The position numbers and the translations under genes were made by a program. A stretch of DNA of 64,000 nucleotides from Xenorhabdus poinarii G6 (GTDB lineage: Bacteria; Pseudomonadota; Gammaproteobacteria; Enterobacterales; Enterobacteriaceae): positions 1,302,001 to 1,366,000 of the forward strand of contig NZ_FO704551.1 in the NCBI RefSeq assembly GCF_000968175.1. The letters are read 5' to 3'. The notes below the pieces were generated by a model, which was not told the origin of the DNA, searched no databases, and worked only from the letters and a program-made list of their open reading frames with translations. The number at the start of each line of letters is the position of its first letter. The stretch's first letter is position 1. This document shows positions 29,601 to 38,540 of the stretch, one piece after another.

Positions 29601-30082
29601 TCACCATGTTCAAGGACTTGGTCAACATTGCGATAACCCGCTTGTTCTAATTCTGCCCGCAGTTTATCACGTGAAAGATGCTGTCCCTTGTGCATGACCA
29701 AAGCATGCCCTTTAAGATACTCGTGTGGGCAGACACGTTGCATTAAGGTATTAACGGGGAGAATGAATACCCCTTTCGTCATAAAGGGTAAGTGATAAAG
29801 TGTGGACAGGCGATTGGAAATGATTTCTTGGTGAGGCGAAAAGCTATCGTAAGGTAAAGTTTCCCAATCTGACATGAGGTTGATTGGCGCGGAGGTGAAT
29901 TGTTGAATTTCATCACGCAATCGTAGGGCATTCTGCATATCTTTGGTCACCAGCAGTATTGGCCCTGAGTGACGTTCAATGATTTCGGCACATTCAACGG
30001 CACAAGCCGCACCCATCAAATGACCCAGATGGCGGCTATCACCGCGACGTTCAGGAAGTTGATAACGATATTTTGCTGACAT
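26639..30082 (-). CDS. mfd: Transcription-repair coupling factor
   Basis: Mfd removes RNA polymerase stalled at DNA damage and recruits UvrA. The 1147-residue protein has the UvrB-like N-terminal modules, the RNA-polymerase interaction domain (HLEHGVGRYQGL near 480) and a RecG-like translocase. Walker A is GDVGFGKTEVAMRAA near 630 and the DEEH box is LLIVDEEHRFG. The TRG motif and C-terminal UvrA-binding domain complete it. Length and domain order are as in E. coli. Confidence 0.98.
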   Translation of the reverse strand: MSAKYRYQLPERRGDSRHLGHLMGAACAVECAEIIERHSGPILLVTKDMQNALRLRDEIQQFTSAPINLMSDWETLPYDSFSPHQEIISNRLSTLYHLPFMTKGVFILPVNTLMQRVCPHEYLKGHALVMHKGQHLSRDKLRAELEQAGYRNVDQVLEHGEFATRGALLDLFPMGSEQPYRIDFFDDEIDSVRTFDVDTQRTLAEVEKINLLPAHEFPIDQDAIELFRSQWREQFEVRRDSEHIYQQVSKKILPAGIEYWQPLFFKQPLPSIFEYLPQNTLLITQRLVSATERFWQDVVQRFESRKVDTMRPLLAPEQLWLPVNQLFSELKNWPRIEVDHETLPQKAKNTNLAYQPLPDLSIVAQQKMPLDKLSRFITQFSGKIVFSVESEGRRESVQELLSRINIHPKTIKQLADADSPGHYLMVGAADQGFIDDDNQLAFIGESDLLGERVSRRRQDNRRTINADTLIRNLAELRHGQPVVHLEHGVGRYQGLTTLEAGGIKAEYLILTYAGDDKLYVPVSSLHLISRYAGGTEESAPLHKLGGEAWSKARQKAAEKVRDVAAELLDVYAQRAVKPGFAFKRDHEQYQLFCQSFPFDTTPDQEQTINAVLDDMCQPIAMDRLVCGDVGFGKTEVAMRAAFLAISNNKQVAVLVPTTLLAQQHYDNFRDRFANWPVHIEVMSRFRSAKEQQQVIELAGEGKVDIIIGTHKLLQSDLRWKDLGLLIVDEEHRFGVRHKERIKAIRADVDVLTLTATPIPRTLNMAMSGMRDLSIIATPPARRLAVKTFVREYDSLVVRESILREILRGGQVYYLYNDIENIEKAKARLEELVPEARIVVGHGQMRERDLERVMTDFHHQRFNVLVCTTIIETGIDIPSANTIIIERADHFGLAQLHQLRGRVGRSHHQAYAYLLTPHPKAMTSDAQKRLEAIASLEDLGAGFALATHDLEIRGAGELLGEDQSGQIASIGFTLYMELLESAVDALKQGRELSLEDLTNQQTEIELRMPVLLPDDYIPDVNMRLSFYKRIASAQDNAELDELKVELIDRFGSLPDAGRQLLQSASIRLMAQRFGIKRIEANEKGGFIEFSHHNKVDPNYLISLLQTQPNIYRLDGPSKLKFITELTERTTRLSFIQQLLENFDQHKFD

Positions 30083-30646
30083 AAGCGTTTGATGTGTTCT
30101 CTAAGATTCAGTCCATTCCCAACACATTTTTGACCCAGTAGCTTTACAATGAATACCCTGGCAGGTTGAGAGAAAGTAAAAAACACAGAACCAGGATACC
30201 GGTGGTTCCATAAGATACTGCTTTCTTCATTATCCCTGAACACTTTGCTTTGGCAACTGTTGCGTGACAGATTTTATGCCACCTTAGTCATCTGGGACAG
30301 AGAAGAGGCGCTTAATGGACTAAATTTGCAATCTCGGCTTCGTAAATCAAAAATCTTGCCTGTAATGCTTGCAGCTCTGCTGATTTCTCCTTTGGAATGC
30401 CTTTTTCCTTCTTTGTGCCGTTACCTGTCACTCTTCACTATTCTCAATGTTAAAGTGTGTGAAAAGCGTTCAACCTGAAAGGGTGGCAAGCAAAACCCGG
30501 TAAAACGGTGGTAGTATGTCGCCAGCAGTAAAGTCAACTAAGATAGGTTTTAGTTTCATAACCGGTATTGCATACATAGAGATAGAACATGGCATGTTTC
30601 ATCGATCTATTATTTCTAAATAAACTTCTTTAATACGGCGGATGTT
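30083..30646. other. Gene-free interval between mfd and lolC
   Basis: About 560 bp between divergent genes, so it carries both promoters. Several frames of 60-77 codons cross it, but none has a good start or recognisable product. In E. coli ycfT-like genes can lie here; none is seen. I found no repeat or RNA structure that stands out. Confidence 0.5.
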
Positions 30647-31849
30647 ATGTTCCAATCTGTCTCATTATTTATCGGGTTGCGCTATATGCGCGGGCGAGCG
30701 GTCGATAAATTCGGCCGTTTTGTATCATGGCTGTCGGCGATCGGGATTACGCTTGGCGTGGCAGCTCTGATTACCGTCTTGTCAGTGATGAATGGTTTTG
30801 AACGTTCGTTGGAAAGTAGCATCTTAGGTTTTATGCCACAGGCTATCATTACATCGGAAAAAGGCGTTATTAACCCGGCTGAACATCCGAGTAGTCAGCT
30901 TGCAGGATTAACGGGTATTAACCGTATTACTGCTATCGTGCAGGGGGATGTGGTACTCCAGAGTTCTCATAATGTGGGAGTGGGTGTTATGTTGGGCATC
31001 AATCATGACGAATACTCGCCATTGGTAGAACATCTGGTTAATGTTGATCGCAGCCAGTTACAACCTGGACGTTATTTTATCATTTTAGGCGAGAAACTGG
31101 CGGCAAACCTGGGGGTTAAGCGGGGTGATCAGATCCGCGTTATTGTACCGAGTGCCAGCCAGTTGACACCGATGGGCCGAATTCCTAGCCAGCGTTTATT
31201 CACCGTTGCGGGAACATTTTTTGCCAATAGTGAAGTTGATGGCACAGAAATGCTAGTGAATCAACAGGATGCGGCCAGGCTGTTACGCTATCCCCTTGAT
31301 CATATTACCGGTTGGCGTTTGTACCTTAGTGAACCACTCTCCGTTGATCAGTTGAGCCAACAGACGCTGCCTGACGGGCTGATATGGAAAGACTGGCGCG
31401 AACGTAAAGGGGAGTTTTTTCAGGCTGTTCGCATGGAAAAAAATATGATGGGGTTATTGTTGAGCCTGATTATCGCTGTAGCTGCGTTTAATATTATTAC
31501 TTCGCTCTCTTTGCTGGTGATGGAAAAACAGGGTGAAATCGCCATTTTGCAGACCCAAGGGCTGACTCGCCGTCAGGTAATGGCAATCTTTATGATCCAA
31601 GGGGCGGGAGCCGGTATCATCGGTGCTTTACTGGGAACGGGGCTGGGGCTACTGCTTTCTAGTCAGTTAAATCATTTCATGCCAGTTGTCGGTTTGCTGG
31701 CTGAAGGTATTCAATTGCCTGTAGCAATTAATCCTCTGCAAGTGATGATGATTGCCGTCAGTGCCATGCTGATTTCCTTAATATCGACGTTATACCCTTC
31801 CTGGCGCGCGGCTGCCGTCCAACCTGCTGAGGCTTTACGCTATGAGTAA
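30647..31849 (+). CDS. lolC: Lipoprotein-releasing ABC transporter permease LolC
   Basis: LolC with LolE and the ATPase LolD extracts outer-membrane lipoproteins from the inner membrane and hands them to LolA. The 400-residue protein has the MacB/FtsX topology: one N-terminal helix ([17 protein letters not shown]), a large periplasmic domain, and three C-terminal helices from about residue 270. It ends with ALRYE. Its stop overlaps lolD by 8 bp, indicating coupling. Confidence 0.97.
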   Translation: MFQSVSLFIGLRYMRGRAVDKFGRFVSWLSAIGITLGVAALITVLSVMNGFERSLESSILGFMPQAIITSEKGVINPAEHPSSQLAGLTGINRITAIVQGDVVLQSSHNVGVGVMLGINHDEYSPLVEHLVNVDRSQLQPGRYFIILGEKLAANLGVKRGDQIRVIVPSASQLTPMGRIPSQRLFTVAGTFFANSEVDGTEMLVNQQDAARLLRYPLDHITGWRLYLSEPLSVDQLSQQTLPDGLIWKDWRERKGEFFQAVRMEKNMMGLLLSLIIAVAAFNIITSLSLLVMEKQGEIAILQTQGLTRRQVMAIFMIQGAGAGIIGALLGTGLGLLLSSQLNHFMPVVGLLAEGIQLPVAINPLQVMMIAVSAMLISLISTLYPSWRAAAVQPAEALRYE

Positions 31850-32543
31850 TCATCCTTTATTACTGTGTCATCACCTGTATAAAAAATATCAGGAAGGAAA
31901 AGTGTCGACGGAGGTGTTAAAAGACGTCACTTTTTCCATGCAACAAGGGGAAATAATGGCCATCGTCGGGAGTTCAGGTTCTGGTAAAAGTACGCTTTTG
32001 CATTTGCTTGGCGGTTTGGATTCACCGACAACCGGTGAAGTTCTTTTCAGGGGACAATCACTTAACCAAATGTCCTCGTCTGCGCGGGCAGAATTACGTA
32101 ATAGAGAAATTGGTTTTATTTATCAATTTCACCATTTATTACCTGACTTTACGGCGTTAGAAAATATTGCAATGCCACTTCTGATTGGTGGTCAAAAACG
32201 CCGTGCTCAACAAAAAGCGTTGGATATGCTGGCGGCGGTTGGTCTGGAAAATCGGGCTCATCATCGACCATCCGAACTGTCAGGCGGAGAACGGCAACGT
32301 GTTGCGATTGCCAGGGCGCTGGTAAACGAACCTGCATTAGTCCTGGCAGATGAACCCACGGGGAATCTTGATCAACGGAATGCAGACAGTGTGTTTCAAC
32401 TTTTGCAAGAATTAAATCAACAACAAGGCACGGCATTTTTGGTGGTCACTCATGATCTGAAACTCGCCAGGCAACTGGCGCGTCAGGTAGAAATGCGGGA
32501 CGGGTATTTACAGGATGAGTTAACCCTGACGGGGGAGATGTAA
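31842..32543 (+). CDS. lolD: Lipoprotein-releasing ABC transporter ATPase LolD
   Basis: A 233-residue ABC ATPase powering LolCE. Walker A is GSSGSGKST near residue 42, the Q-loop is [11 protein letters not shown], the signature is [15 protein letters not shown], and Walker B is [12 protein letters not shown]. It overlaps lolC at its start, and its last base is the first base of the lolE ATG. Confidence 0.98.
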   Translation: MSNHPLLLCHHLYKKYQEGKVSTEVLKDVTFSMQQGEIMAIVGSSGSGKSTLLHLLGGLDSPTTGEVLFRGQSLNQMSSSARAELRNREIGFIYQFHHLLPDFTALENIAMPLLIGGQKRRAQQKALDMLAAVGLENRAHHRPSELSGGERQRVAIARALVNEPALVLADEPTGNLDQRNADSVFQLLQELNQQQGTAFLVVTHDLKLARQLARQVEMRDGYLQDELTLTGEM

Positions 32544-33790
32544 TGGCAAATTTGCCGCTGGCATTATTGACGGCCTTGCGATTTAGCCGGGGTCGACGTC
32601 GTTCCGGTATGGTTTCCCTGATCTCGGTTATTTCGATGTTAGGTATTATGTTGGGGGTTGCCGTGCTGATTATTGGTCTGAGTGCCATGAATGGTTTTGA
32701 ACGGGAACTGAAAAATCGGGTACTGTCTGTTGTGCCGCATGGGCAAATTTACGCGGTGGATCAACCTTTTCAAGACTGGCAAACCGCACTTAAGCGGGTA
32801 GAACAGACCCCGGGTATTGCGGGCGCTTCTCCTTATATTGAGTTTACTGGCCTGATGGAGCGAGGGGATAAACTCCGGGCGGTGCAGGTACGTGGTGTAG
32901 ATTTGGATACGGAGGTACGTGTCAGTACTTTGCCTCAGTTTGTGCGTCATGGGGAATGGCAGACGTTCAGTGCGGGTAAAAATCAGGTCATTTTGGGGCA
33001 GGGGCTGGCTAATGCACTACACGTGAAACAAGGTGATTGGCTGACGGTGATGATCCCCAATAATGATGTCAGCCTGAAACTTTTGCAGCCCAAACGGGTT
33101 CGCTTACAAATTGCGGGCATTTTTCAGCTAAGTGGGATGCTGGATCACAGCCTGGCACTGGTTCCTTTGCCGGATGCCCAACATTATCTGGATTATGGTC
33201 ATGCAATTACCGGTATTGCAATCAAAGCCGATGATGTTTTTGCGGCAGATAAACGCGTCTGGGAGGCGGGTAATGCGACGGGAAAATACGTCTATATCAG
33301 TACATGGATAAAAGATTATGGTTATATGTACAACGATATCCAGATGATACGGGGCATTATGTATTTAGCGATGGTGCTGGTGATTGGTGTTGCCTGCTTT
33401 AATATTATTTCAACGCTGATTATGGCGGTGAAAGATAAAAGCAGCGATATCGCCATATTACGTACCCTCGGCGCCAAAGATAGCCATATCAGAAGAATAT
33501 TTTTATGGTATGGATTACTGACAGGCATGATAGGTAGCTTAGTTGGCGCAGTGGCCGGGGTGCTTATCTCATTAAATCTGACCGCGATGATTCAGGGATT
33601 AGAAAAACTGCTTGGACACCAATTCCTGTCCGGCGATATCTATTTTATCGATTTTCTGCCGTCAGAATTACATTTTATTGATGTTATTTACGTTCTGTTT
33701 ACCGCACTGTTATTAAGCTTATTAGCAAGTTGGTATCCTGCTCGTCGGGCCAGTCAACTTGATCCGGCTCGGATTTTGAGCGGTCAGTAA
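32543..33790 (+). CDS. lolE: Lipoprotein-releasing ABC transporter permease LolE
   Basis: Partner permease of LolC, 415 residues. It has an N-terminal helix around [23 protein letters not shown], a periplasmic domain, and C-terminal helices ending in the cytoplasmic motif [15 protein letters not shown]. It shares topology and the AMNGFE motif with LolC, consistent with their origin by duplication. Confidence 0.97.
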   Translation: MANLPLALLTALRFSRGRRRSGMVSLISVISMLGIMLGVAVLIIGLSAMNGFERELKNRVLSVVPHGQIYAVDQPFQDWQTALKRVEQTPGIAGASPYIEFTGLMERGDKLRAVQVRGVDLDTEVRVSTLPQFVRHGEWQTFSAGKNQVILGQGLANALHVKQGDWLTVMIPNNDVSLKLLQPKRVRLQIAGIFQLSGMLDHSLALVPLPDAQHYLDYGHAITGIAIKADDVFAADKRVWEAGNATGKYVYISTWIKDYGYMYNDIQMIRGIMYLAMVLVIGVACFNIISTLIMAVKDKSSDIAILRTLGAKDSHIRRIFLWYGLLTGMIGSLVGAVAGVLISLNLTAMIQGLEKLLGHQFLSGDIYFIDFLPSELHFIDVIYVLFTALLLSLLASWYPARRASQLDPARILSGQ

Positions 33791-33928
33791 TCGGTTAAAG
33801 TATGTAGGTTAAAATATGAAAGCGTGTTTCAGCACGTTAACGTATAAAAACGTACAGCGTTGGCTTGTCCGTTTCAGGCGATGAAAGGTCAGCGATTGCA
33901 TAGACAAAACTTTTAAAGAGATATTCGT

Positions 33929-34666
33929 TTGGCAAATAAAATAGAAAATCCTCGTGTGGTGGTGCTGACGGGAGCAGGGATTTCTGCTGAATCAGGTATT
34001 CGAACATTTCGTTCTTCCGATGGTCTTTGGGAAGAGCATCGGGTCGAAGATGTTGCGACGCCTGAAGGTTTTCTGCGTGACCCGGAAATGGTTCAGGCGT
34101 TTTACAATGCACGTCGGGAACAGCTCCAGCAACAGGAAATCCGGCCTAATGCGGCACATTATGCGCTGGCGGAACTCGAACGCCAGCTTGGTGAGCGTTT
34201 TTTGTTGGTGACTCAGAATATTGATGATTTGCATGAGCGGGCGGGAAGTCATCGTGTTTTGCATATGCACGGTGAATTGTTGAAAGTGCGGTGTTGTCAG
34301 TCCGGGCAGGTCATTGAATGGACAGCAAACCTCACGGTGGATGACCGTTGTCATTGTTGCCAATTCCCGGCGCCACTGCGGCCTCATGTTGTGTGGTTCG
34401 GCGAAATGCCATTGGGAATGGAGCAGATTTATGCGGCGTTAGCAGAGGCTGACATCTTTATTGCTATCGGCACCTCGGGTCACGTTTATCCCGCTGCCGG
34501 CTTTGTTCATGAAGCTAAATTGTCTGGCGCACATACTGTTGAGTTGAATCTTGAACCGAGTCAAGTCGAGAGTATATTTGATGAAAAGCATTATGGTTAT
34601 GCCAGTAACATCGTGACTGAATACGTTCAATCCTTACTTCATCAGATGCAGGCCGATAAAAACTGA
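33929..34666 (+). CDS. cobB: NAD-dependent protein deacylase (sirtuin)
   Basis: CobB removes acetyl, succinyl and related groups from lysines, for example on acetyl-CoA synthetase. Class III sirtuin motifs are present: [26 protein letters not shown], the catalytic His in HMHGELLK, and the Cys-rich zinc region around CHCC. The start is TTG at 33929: an in-frame TAA lies at 33914 and no ATG comes between, while AAAGAG sits at a suitable distance. The long E. coli N-terminal extension is absent. Confidence 0.95.
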   Translation: MANKIENPRVVVLTGAGISAESGIRTFRSSDGLWEEHRVEDVATPEGFLRDPEMVQAFYNARREQLQQQEIRPNAAHYALAELERQLGERFLLVTQNIDDLHERAGSHRVLHMHGELLKVRCCQSGQVIEWTANLTVDDRCHCCQFPAPLRPHVVWFGEMPLGMEQIYAALAEADIFIAIGTSGHVYPAAGFVHEAKLSGAHTVELNLEPSQVESIFDEKHYGYASNIVTEYVQSLLHQMQADKN

Positions 34667-34730
34667 TTTGACGCAATACTGACGCTATTCATCTTCTTCA
34701 TAATCTATTCATATTATTTAGGGGGAGAAG

Positions 34731-35999
34731 ATGAATAGATTATTAACGCGTTTTTTAAAATATATTGCATTCAATACCCAATCAAAACCATCCACTAAGA
34801 CTATTCCCAGTAGTGAAGGTCAATGGGATCTCGCCAAAGCATTATATGAAGAACTGATCCAACTTGGTTTTAGCGATGTGACGCTCAATGAGCGGGGATG
34901 TGTGATGGCAACCTTGCCATCCAATGTCGCCACGCTGGTTCCGGTCATTGGTTTTATTGCACACCTCGATACTTCACCGGATTTTCCGGGTAAGCGGGTT
35001 AATCCTCAAATTGTGGAAAACTACCGTGGTGGTGATATTGCATTAGGGGTGGGAGATGACGTTTTGTCACCCGTCAGATTCCCGGTATTACATCGTTTAT
35101 TAGGAAAAACCTTAATTACGACGGATGGAAAAACTTTGTTAGGTGCAGATGATAAAGCCGGGATCGCTGAAATTATGACCGCCATGGTGCGTTTGAAACA
35201 GAAAAATATCCCACATGGTGATATTCGGGTGGCATTTACGCCCGATAAAAACAGTGGCCGGGGCGTGCACTTTTTTGATATCGAGGCGTTTGGTGTCGAA
35301 TGGGCTTATACCGTGGATGGGGGCGGTGTAGGCAACCTGGAACTTGAAAATTTCAATACGGCAGCCGCCACCATCAAAATTGGGGGGAACAGCGTTCATC
35401 CGGGCAGCGCTAAGGGCATCATGGTCAATGCATTGACAATAGCAATGAAAATTCATCACGCACTGCCTCCCGGAGAAACCCCTGAGCAGACGGAAGGTCA
35501 TGACGGTTTTTATCATTTGCAAAGTATGAAAGGGCATGTTGAACGTGCCGAGATGCACTATATCATCCAGGACTTTGATCCCGTTCATTTCGAAAAACGC
35601 AAAAAAAATCTCCTTGCCATTGCGGAAAAGGTCGGAAAGGGGTTGCCTTCGGAATGTTACATTGAGGTTGCTATTGATGACACTTATTACAATATGTCTC
35701 CTGAAGTGCGGAAATATCCCCATGTGATTGCGATTGCCAAACAAGCGATACAGGATTGTCATCTTGAGCCTGTCATCCAGCCAATTCGTGGTAGCACGGA
35801 TGGTGCTCAGTTATCTTATCGTGGCCTGCCTTGCCCGAATATTTTCACCGGGGGTTATAATTACCACAGTAAGCACGAGTTTATCTCATTGGAAGGCATG
35901 GAGCAGGCGGTCGATGTGATTATGCGGATTGCTGAACTGACGGTCAGTTACGGACATGATTGTTATGACGGAAAGGATGACCATGACTCACAGGGTTAA
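34731..35999 (+). CDS. pepT: PepT-like tripeptidase with an altered active site
   Basis: Full-length (422 residues) homologue of peptidase T, an M20 dizinc aminotripeptidase. Metal ligands corresponding to His78, Asp140, Asp196 and His379 are present ([28 protein letters not shown]). In E. coli the catalytic base and one zinc ligand are Glu173-Glu174 in a PDEEVG motif. Here the codons at 35247-35252 read AAA AAC, giving PDKNSG. The rest of the gene is intact, so this is substitution, not frameshift. It may be inactive or altered. Confidence 0.9.
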   Translation: MNRLLTRFLKYIAFNTQSKPSTKTIPSSEGQWDLAKALYEELIQLGFSDVTLNERGCVMATLPSNVATLVPVIGFIAHLDTSPDFPGKRVNPQIVENYRGGDIALGVGDDVLSPVRFPVLHRLLGKTLITTDGKTLLGADDKAGIAEIMTAMVRLKQKNIPHGDIRVAFTPDKNSGRGVHFFDIEAFGVEWAYTVDGGGVGNLELENFNTAAATIKIGGNSVHPGSAKGIMVNALTIAMKIHHALPPGETPEQTEGHDGFYHLQSMKGHVERAEMHYIIQDFDPVHFEKRKKNLLAIAEKVGKGLPSECYIEVAIDDTYYNMSPEVRKYPHVIAIAKQAIQDCHLEPVIQPIRGSTDGAQLSYRGLPCPNIFTGGYNYHSKHEFISLEGMEQAVDVIMRIAELTVSYGHDCYDGKDDHDSQG

Positions 36000-36005
36000 G
36001 GAGGT

Positions 36006-36080
36006 ATGGATTGAGTCCGGTCGGGGACAGAACTCAATCCATGATGGGGGCATTATCTGTATCTAACCTTTTGGGGTTAG
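36006..36080. terminator. Two hairpins between convergent pepT and roxA
   Basis: ATGGATTGAGT (36006-36016) pairs perfectly with ACTCAATCCAT (36032-36042), an 11 bp stem. A smaller stem CTAACC/GGTTAG follows at 36063-36080. The genes on both sides converge here, so a bidirectional stop is likely, although no long T-run is present. Confidence 0.55.
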
Positions 36081-36101
36081 CACTGTGCCCCTTTGTTCAG
36101 A

Positions 36102-37223
36102 TTAATCATTAAAATACCAATAACCGCTATTGATCAACGCGGTAAGCAGGCTGATAAACCGAACATCGTCGATTGCATCACCCAGCCGTTCAGCATTGAT
36201 TTTGCTGTATTGGCAAAGCGCATCGGCGGCATCTCTATGCGCAGTATCCATCAATTCGCCATTGACAAAATAGTGGTCGCCAACACGTAATACCCGCAGT
36301 CCGCTTAAGCGATTTAACTCTTCACCTTGTTTTAGTAAATCATAAATCTCATCGCTCTCGTAAGGCGGTTCAGGTGGCGCCAGATCCAACTCATGACGGG
36401 ATTGAGAGATAAATTCACCAAACCAATGTTGGAAAGTCTCGGGTTGTTCCAGTAGATCGCGCATCATTGAACGCAGCGTCTCCAGCTCGTTTGTCTGGAT
36501 CTGCGCAGGGTTATCACGGAATGTCAGTTCAGGATCGCTGTAGCGATAGCTACCGAGTTCGTTTGCCAGAATATAATCAGCAAAACCACTGAACAATTCA
36601 CGCGCGTTGGGCGCCCGGAAACCCACGGAATAGTTCAGTGAATCCTCAATCGCATAACCTTCATGTGGAAAACCGGGTGGAATATAGAGTATATCGCCCG
36701 GCAGCATTTCTTCATCAATAATGGCCTCAAAGGGTTCAACCTGTAATAAATCAGGATGCGGGCAATGTTGTTTCATGGGTATTTTTTCGCCGACACGCCA
36801 GTGTCTACGGCCTTTACCCTGAATGATAAAAACATCATATTGGTCAAGGTGGGGGCCAACACCGCCGCCGGGTACTGAGAACGAGATCATCAAGTCATCC
36901 ATGCGCCAGTCAGACAACACGCGGAATGGCTTCATGAGAGCAGCAGAGGGAAGATGCCAGTGGTCAACGGCTTGTACAAGTAAAGACCAGTCTTTTCCGC
37001 CTAAATGGTCGTAGGTTTCAAATGGCCCGTGGGAAACCTCCCAACGCCCATTTTTCTGACTGACCAAACGGCTATCGATTTCATTTTCCATCGCCAATCC
37101 CGCCAGTTCATCGGGGGAAACGGGATCAATAAACTGATGGAAACCCTGTTTAATCAGCAATGGTCGTTTTTGCCAATGGTTTTGCAAAAACGCCTGCCAG
37201 TCCAGATTTAGCTGATAATCCAT
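36102..37223 (-). CDS. roxA: Ribosomal oxygenase, 50S L16 arginine hydroxylase
   Basis: RoxA (YcfD) is a 2-oxoglutarate/Fe(II) oxygenase that hydroxylates an arginine of ribosomal protein L16. The JmjC iron ligands are His and Asp in HLDQYDVF near residue 125 and His in GFPHEGYA near 187. It has 373 residues, as in E. coli. It is convergent with pepT. Confidence 0.95.
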   Translation of the reverse strand: MDYQLNLDWQAFLQNHWQKRPLLIKQGFHQFIDPVSPDELAGLAMENEIDSRLVSQKNGRWEVSHGPFETYDHLGGKDWSLLVQAVDHWHLPSAALMKPFRVLSDWRMDDLMISFSVPGGGVGPHLDQYDVFIIQGKGRRHWRVGEKIPMKQHCPHPDLLQVEPFEAIIDEEMLPGDILYIPPGFPHEGYAIEDSLNYSVGFRAPNARELFSGFADYILANELGSYRYSDPELTFRDNPAQIQTNELETLRSMMRDLLEQPETFQHWFGEFISQSRHELDLAPPEPPYESDEIYDLLKQGEELNRLSGLRVLRVGDHYFVNGELMDTAHRDAADALCQYSKINAERLGDAIDDVRFISLLTALINSGYWYFND

Positions 37224-37431
37224 GGTGACATCCTGAAGTGAGAGGTGAGTTTCCCGCTATTATAAACGAATAGTCAGTGACGATATCAGATTTGGTTGGA
37301 ATATTTTGAGGTGGAGCGCCTTGTCATACGCAAAACGTGCCGTACCGAACAGGGCGTCAAGATAAAGTCATCGACGTGGTAGAGGCTTGTTGTTAGAAAT
37401 GTTAGTACGCCCCTTAGGGGTGAAATCAATG

Positions 37432-37456
37432 CCGCCTTCTATGAAGGCGGATTTTT
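37432..37456 (+). other. Isolated hairpin, possible mobile-element end
   Basis: CCGCCTTC and GAAGGCGG form a perfect 8 bp stem with a TAT loop followed by ATTTTT on the plus strand. No plus-strand gene ends here; both neighbours run on the minus strand. The segment in front (37310-37430) looks like decayed coding sequence. It may be the right end of a lost IS200/IS605-type element; this is a guess. Confidence 0.3.
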
Positions 37457-37468
37457 ACTAGGAATCCA

Positions 37469-38107
37469 TTAAATTATTGTTCCTAATTCCCATAGCTTTT
37501 TTATCTTCCAATCCGCTAAATCCCAATATGAGTCATCATATTCACTATTATTTGGTATCACGACACATTTCATTGAAGCTGCTTTAACTGCGATCATGCC
37601 AGTTTTGGAATCTTCTATTCCGATACACTCCTCAGGTAATACATTCATTTTTTCGGCGGCATTAAGATAAACCAATGGGTGTGGTTTATTATATGGCATA
37701 TCATCCGCTGAAGATATATATTCAAAATAATGATCGATACCACATTTCTCAATGATTTTTAATATTAATGATCGTGGTGAAGCAGAGGCAATGCCAATTT
37801 TAATATTTTTCACCACTAATAGATTTAAACATTCTACCACACCATCCATCAGTGGGTTTTCTGTCAGGATTAATTCAATTCCTTTTTTGAAAAAATCCTT
37901 TTCAATTTTAGATTTATCTAAATCATTTTTATGATAAAGCCTACACGCTTTATCGACCATCCCAGGTACTGGTACACCTATCATACTTAGCATTTCATCA
38001 TAGGTGACTGGAACACCATAATGATTTAAAATTTGCATACCTGCTTTTTTCCATAATGGCTCAGAGTCTATTAGCACACCATCCATGTCAAAAATTACTG
38101 CTTTCAT
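37469..38107 (-). CDS. HAD-superfamily hexitol/sugar phosphatase, HxpB-like
   Basis: A 212-residue subfamily I HAD phosphatase. Motif I is FDMDGVLIDSEP with the nucleophile Asp near residue 8, motif II is ASASPRS, motif III Lys lies in NKPHPLVYL, and motif IV is IGIEDSKTGM. It resembles E. coli HxpB (YniC, 2-deoxyglucose-6-phosphatase), but identity is moderate. The gene is more AT-rich than its neighbours and is absent from this position in E. coli, so it was probably acquired. Confidence 0.85.
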   Translation of the reverse strand: MKAVIFDMDGVLIDSEPLWKKAGMQILNHYGVPVTYDEMLSMIGVPVPGMVDKACRLYHKNDLDKSKIEKDFFKKGIELILTENPLMDGVVECLNLLVVKNIKIGIASASPRSLILKIIEKCGIDHYFEYISSADDMPYNKPHPLVYLNAAEKMNVLPEECIGIEDSKTGMIAVKAASMKCVVIPNNSEYDDSYWDLADWKIKKLWELGTII

Positions 38108-38540
38108 TCATCATCCTCTTTGTTTAGTTATATCATGTTACAATTATAAATGAGTCTTTAAAAGGCTAATGTAAATCAATAAAATAATCACCAGTCAGAA
38201 TAATTTATTTTTAAATATTTTTTGAGACTCTTCCATTATTTTTTTACTGACTACTATTATCATCATTAACAACGTCCATGATAAAAACATTACGATAATA
38301 ATCGCTTTATTTTATCTCTTTATATCATTTTCATCCGTCAATGACATCGATTAACAAGACATAATGACGGGTATGCATATGGCGTCCGAAAGTGGCAATC
38401 ATTCCAGCTAACTCAAATTAACGTTTCGGAGTCATGAACCATGACGACGATGAGAAAGTTGGAGGATATATTGCTTTCAACATGATGAAATAGTGAGTTT
38501 TAATCTTATAGCGCTTTCGCTGAAATGGCAACAAAACGAC
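38108..38540. other. Gene-free interval between phoQ and the HAD gene
   Basis: About 430 bp, AT-rich. Short frames such as the 19-codon one near 38440 have no support. It contains the HAD gene promoter and the end of the phoPQ transcript; no clear terminator was seen. Confidence 0.5.

Noticed and set aside
30245..30478. Seventy-seven-codon frame between mfd and lolC
   Set aside because: No good start and no family resemblance; probably chance in a promoter region.
37224..37431. A decayed TnpB/IS605 gene in front of the hairpin at 37432
   Set aside because: No frame or motif long enough to support it; only a vague resemblance.
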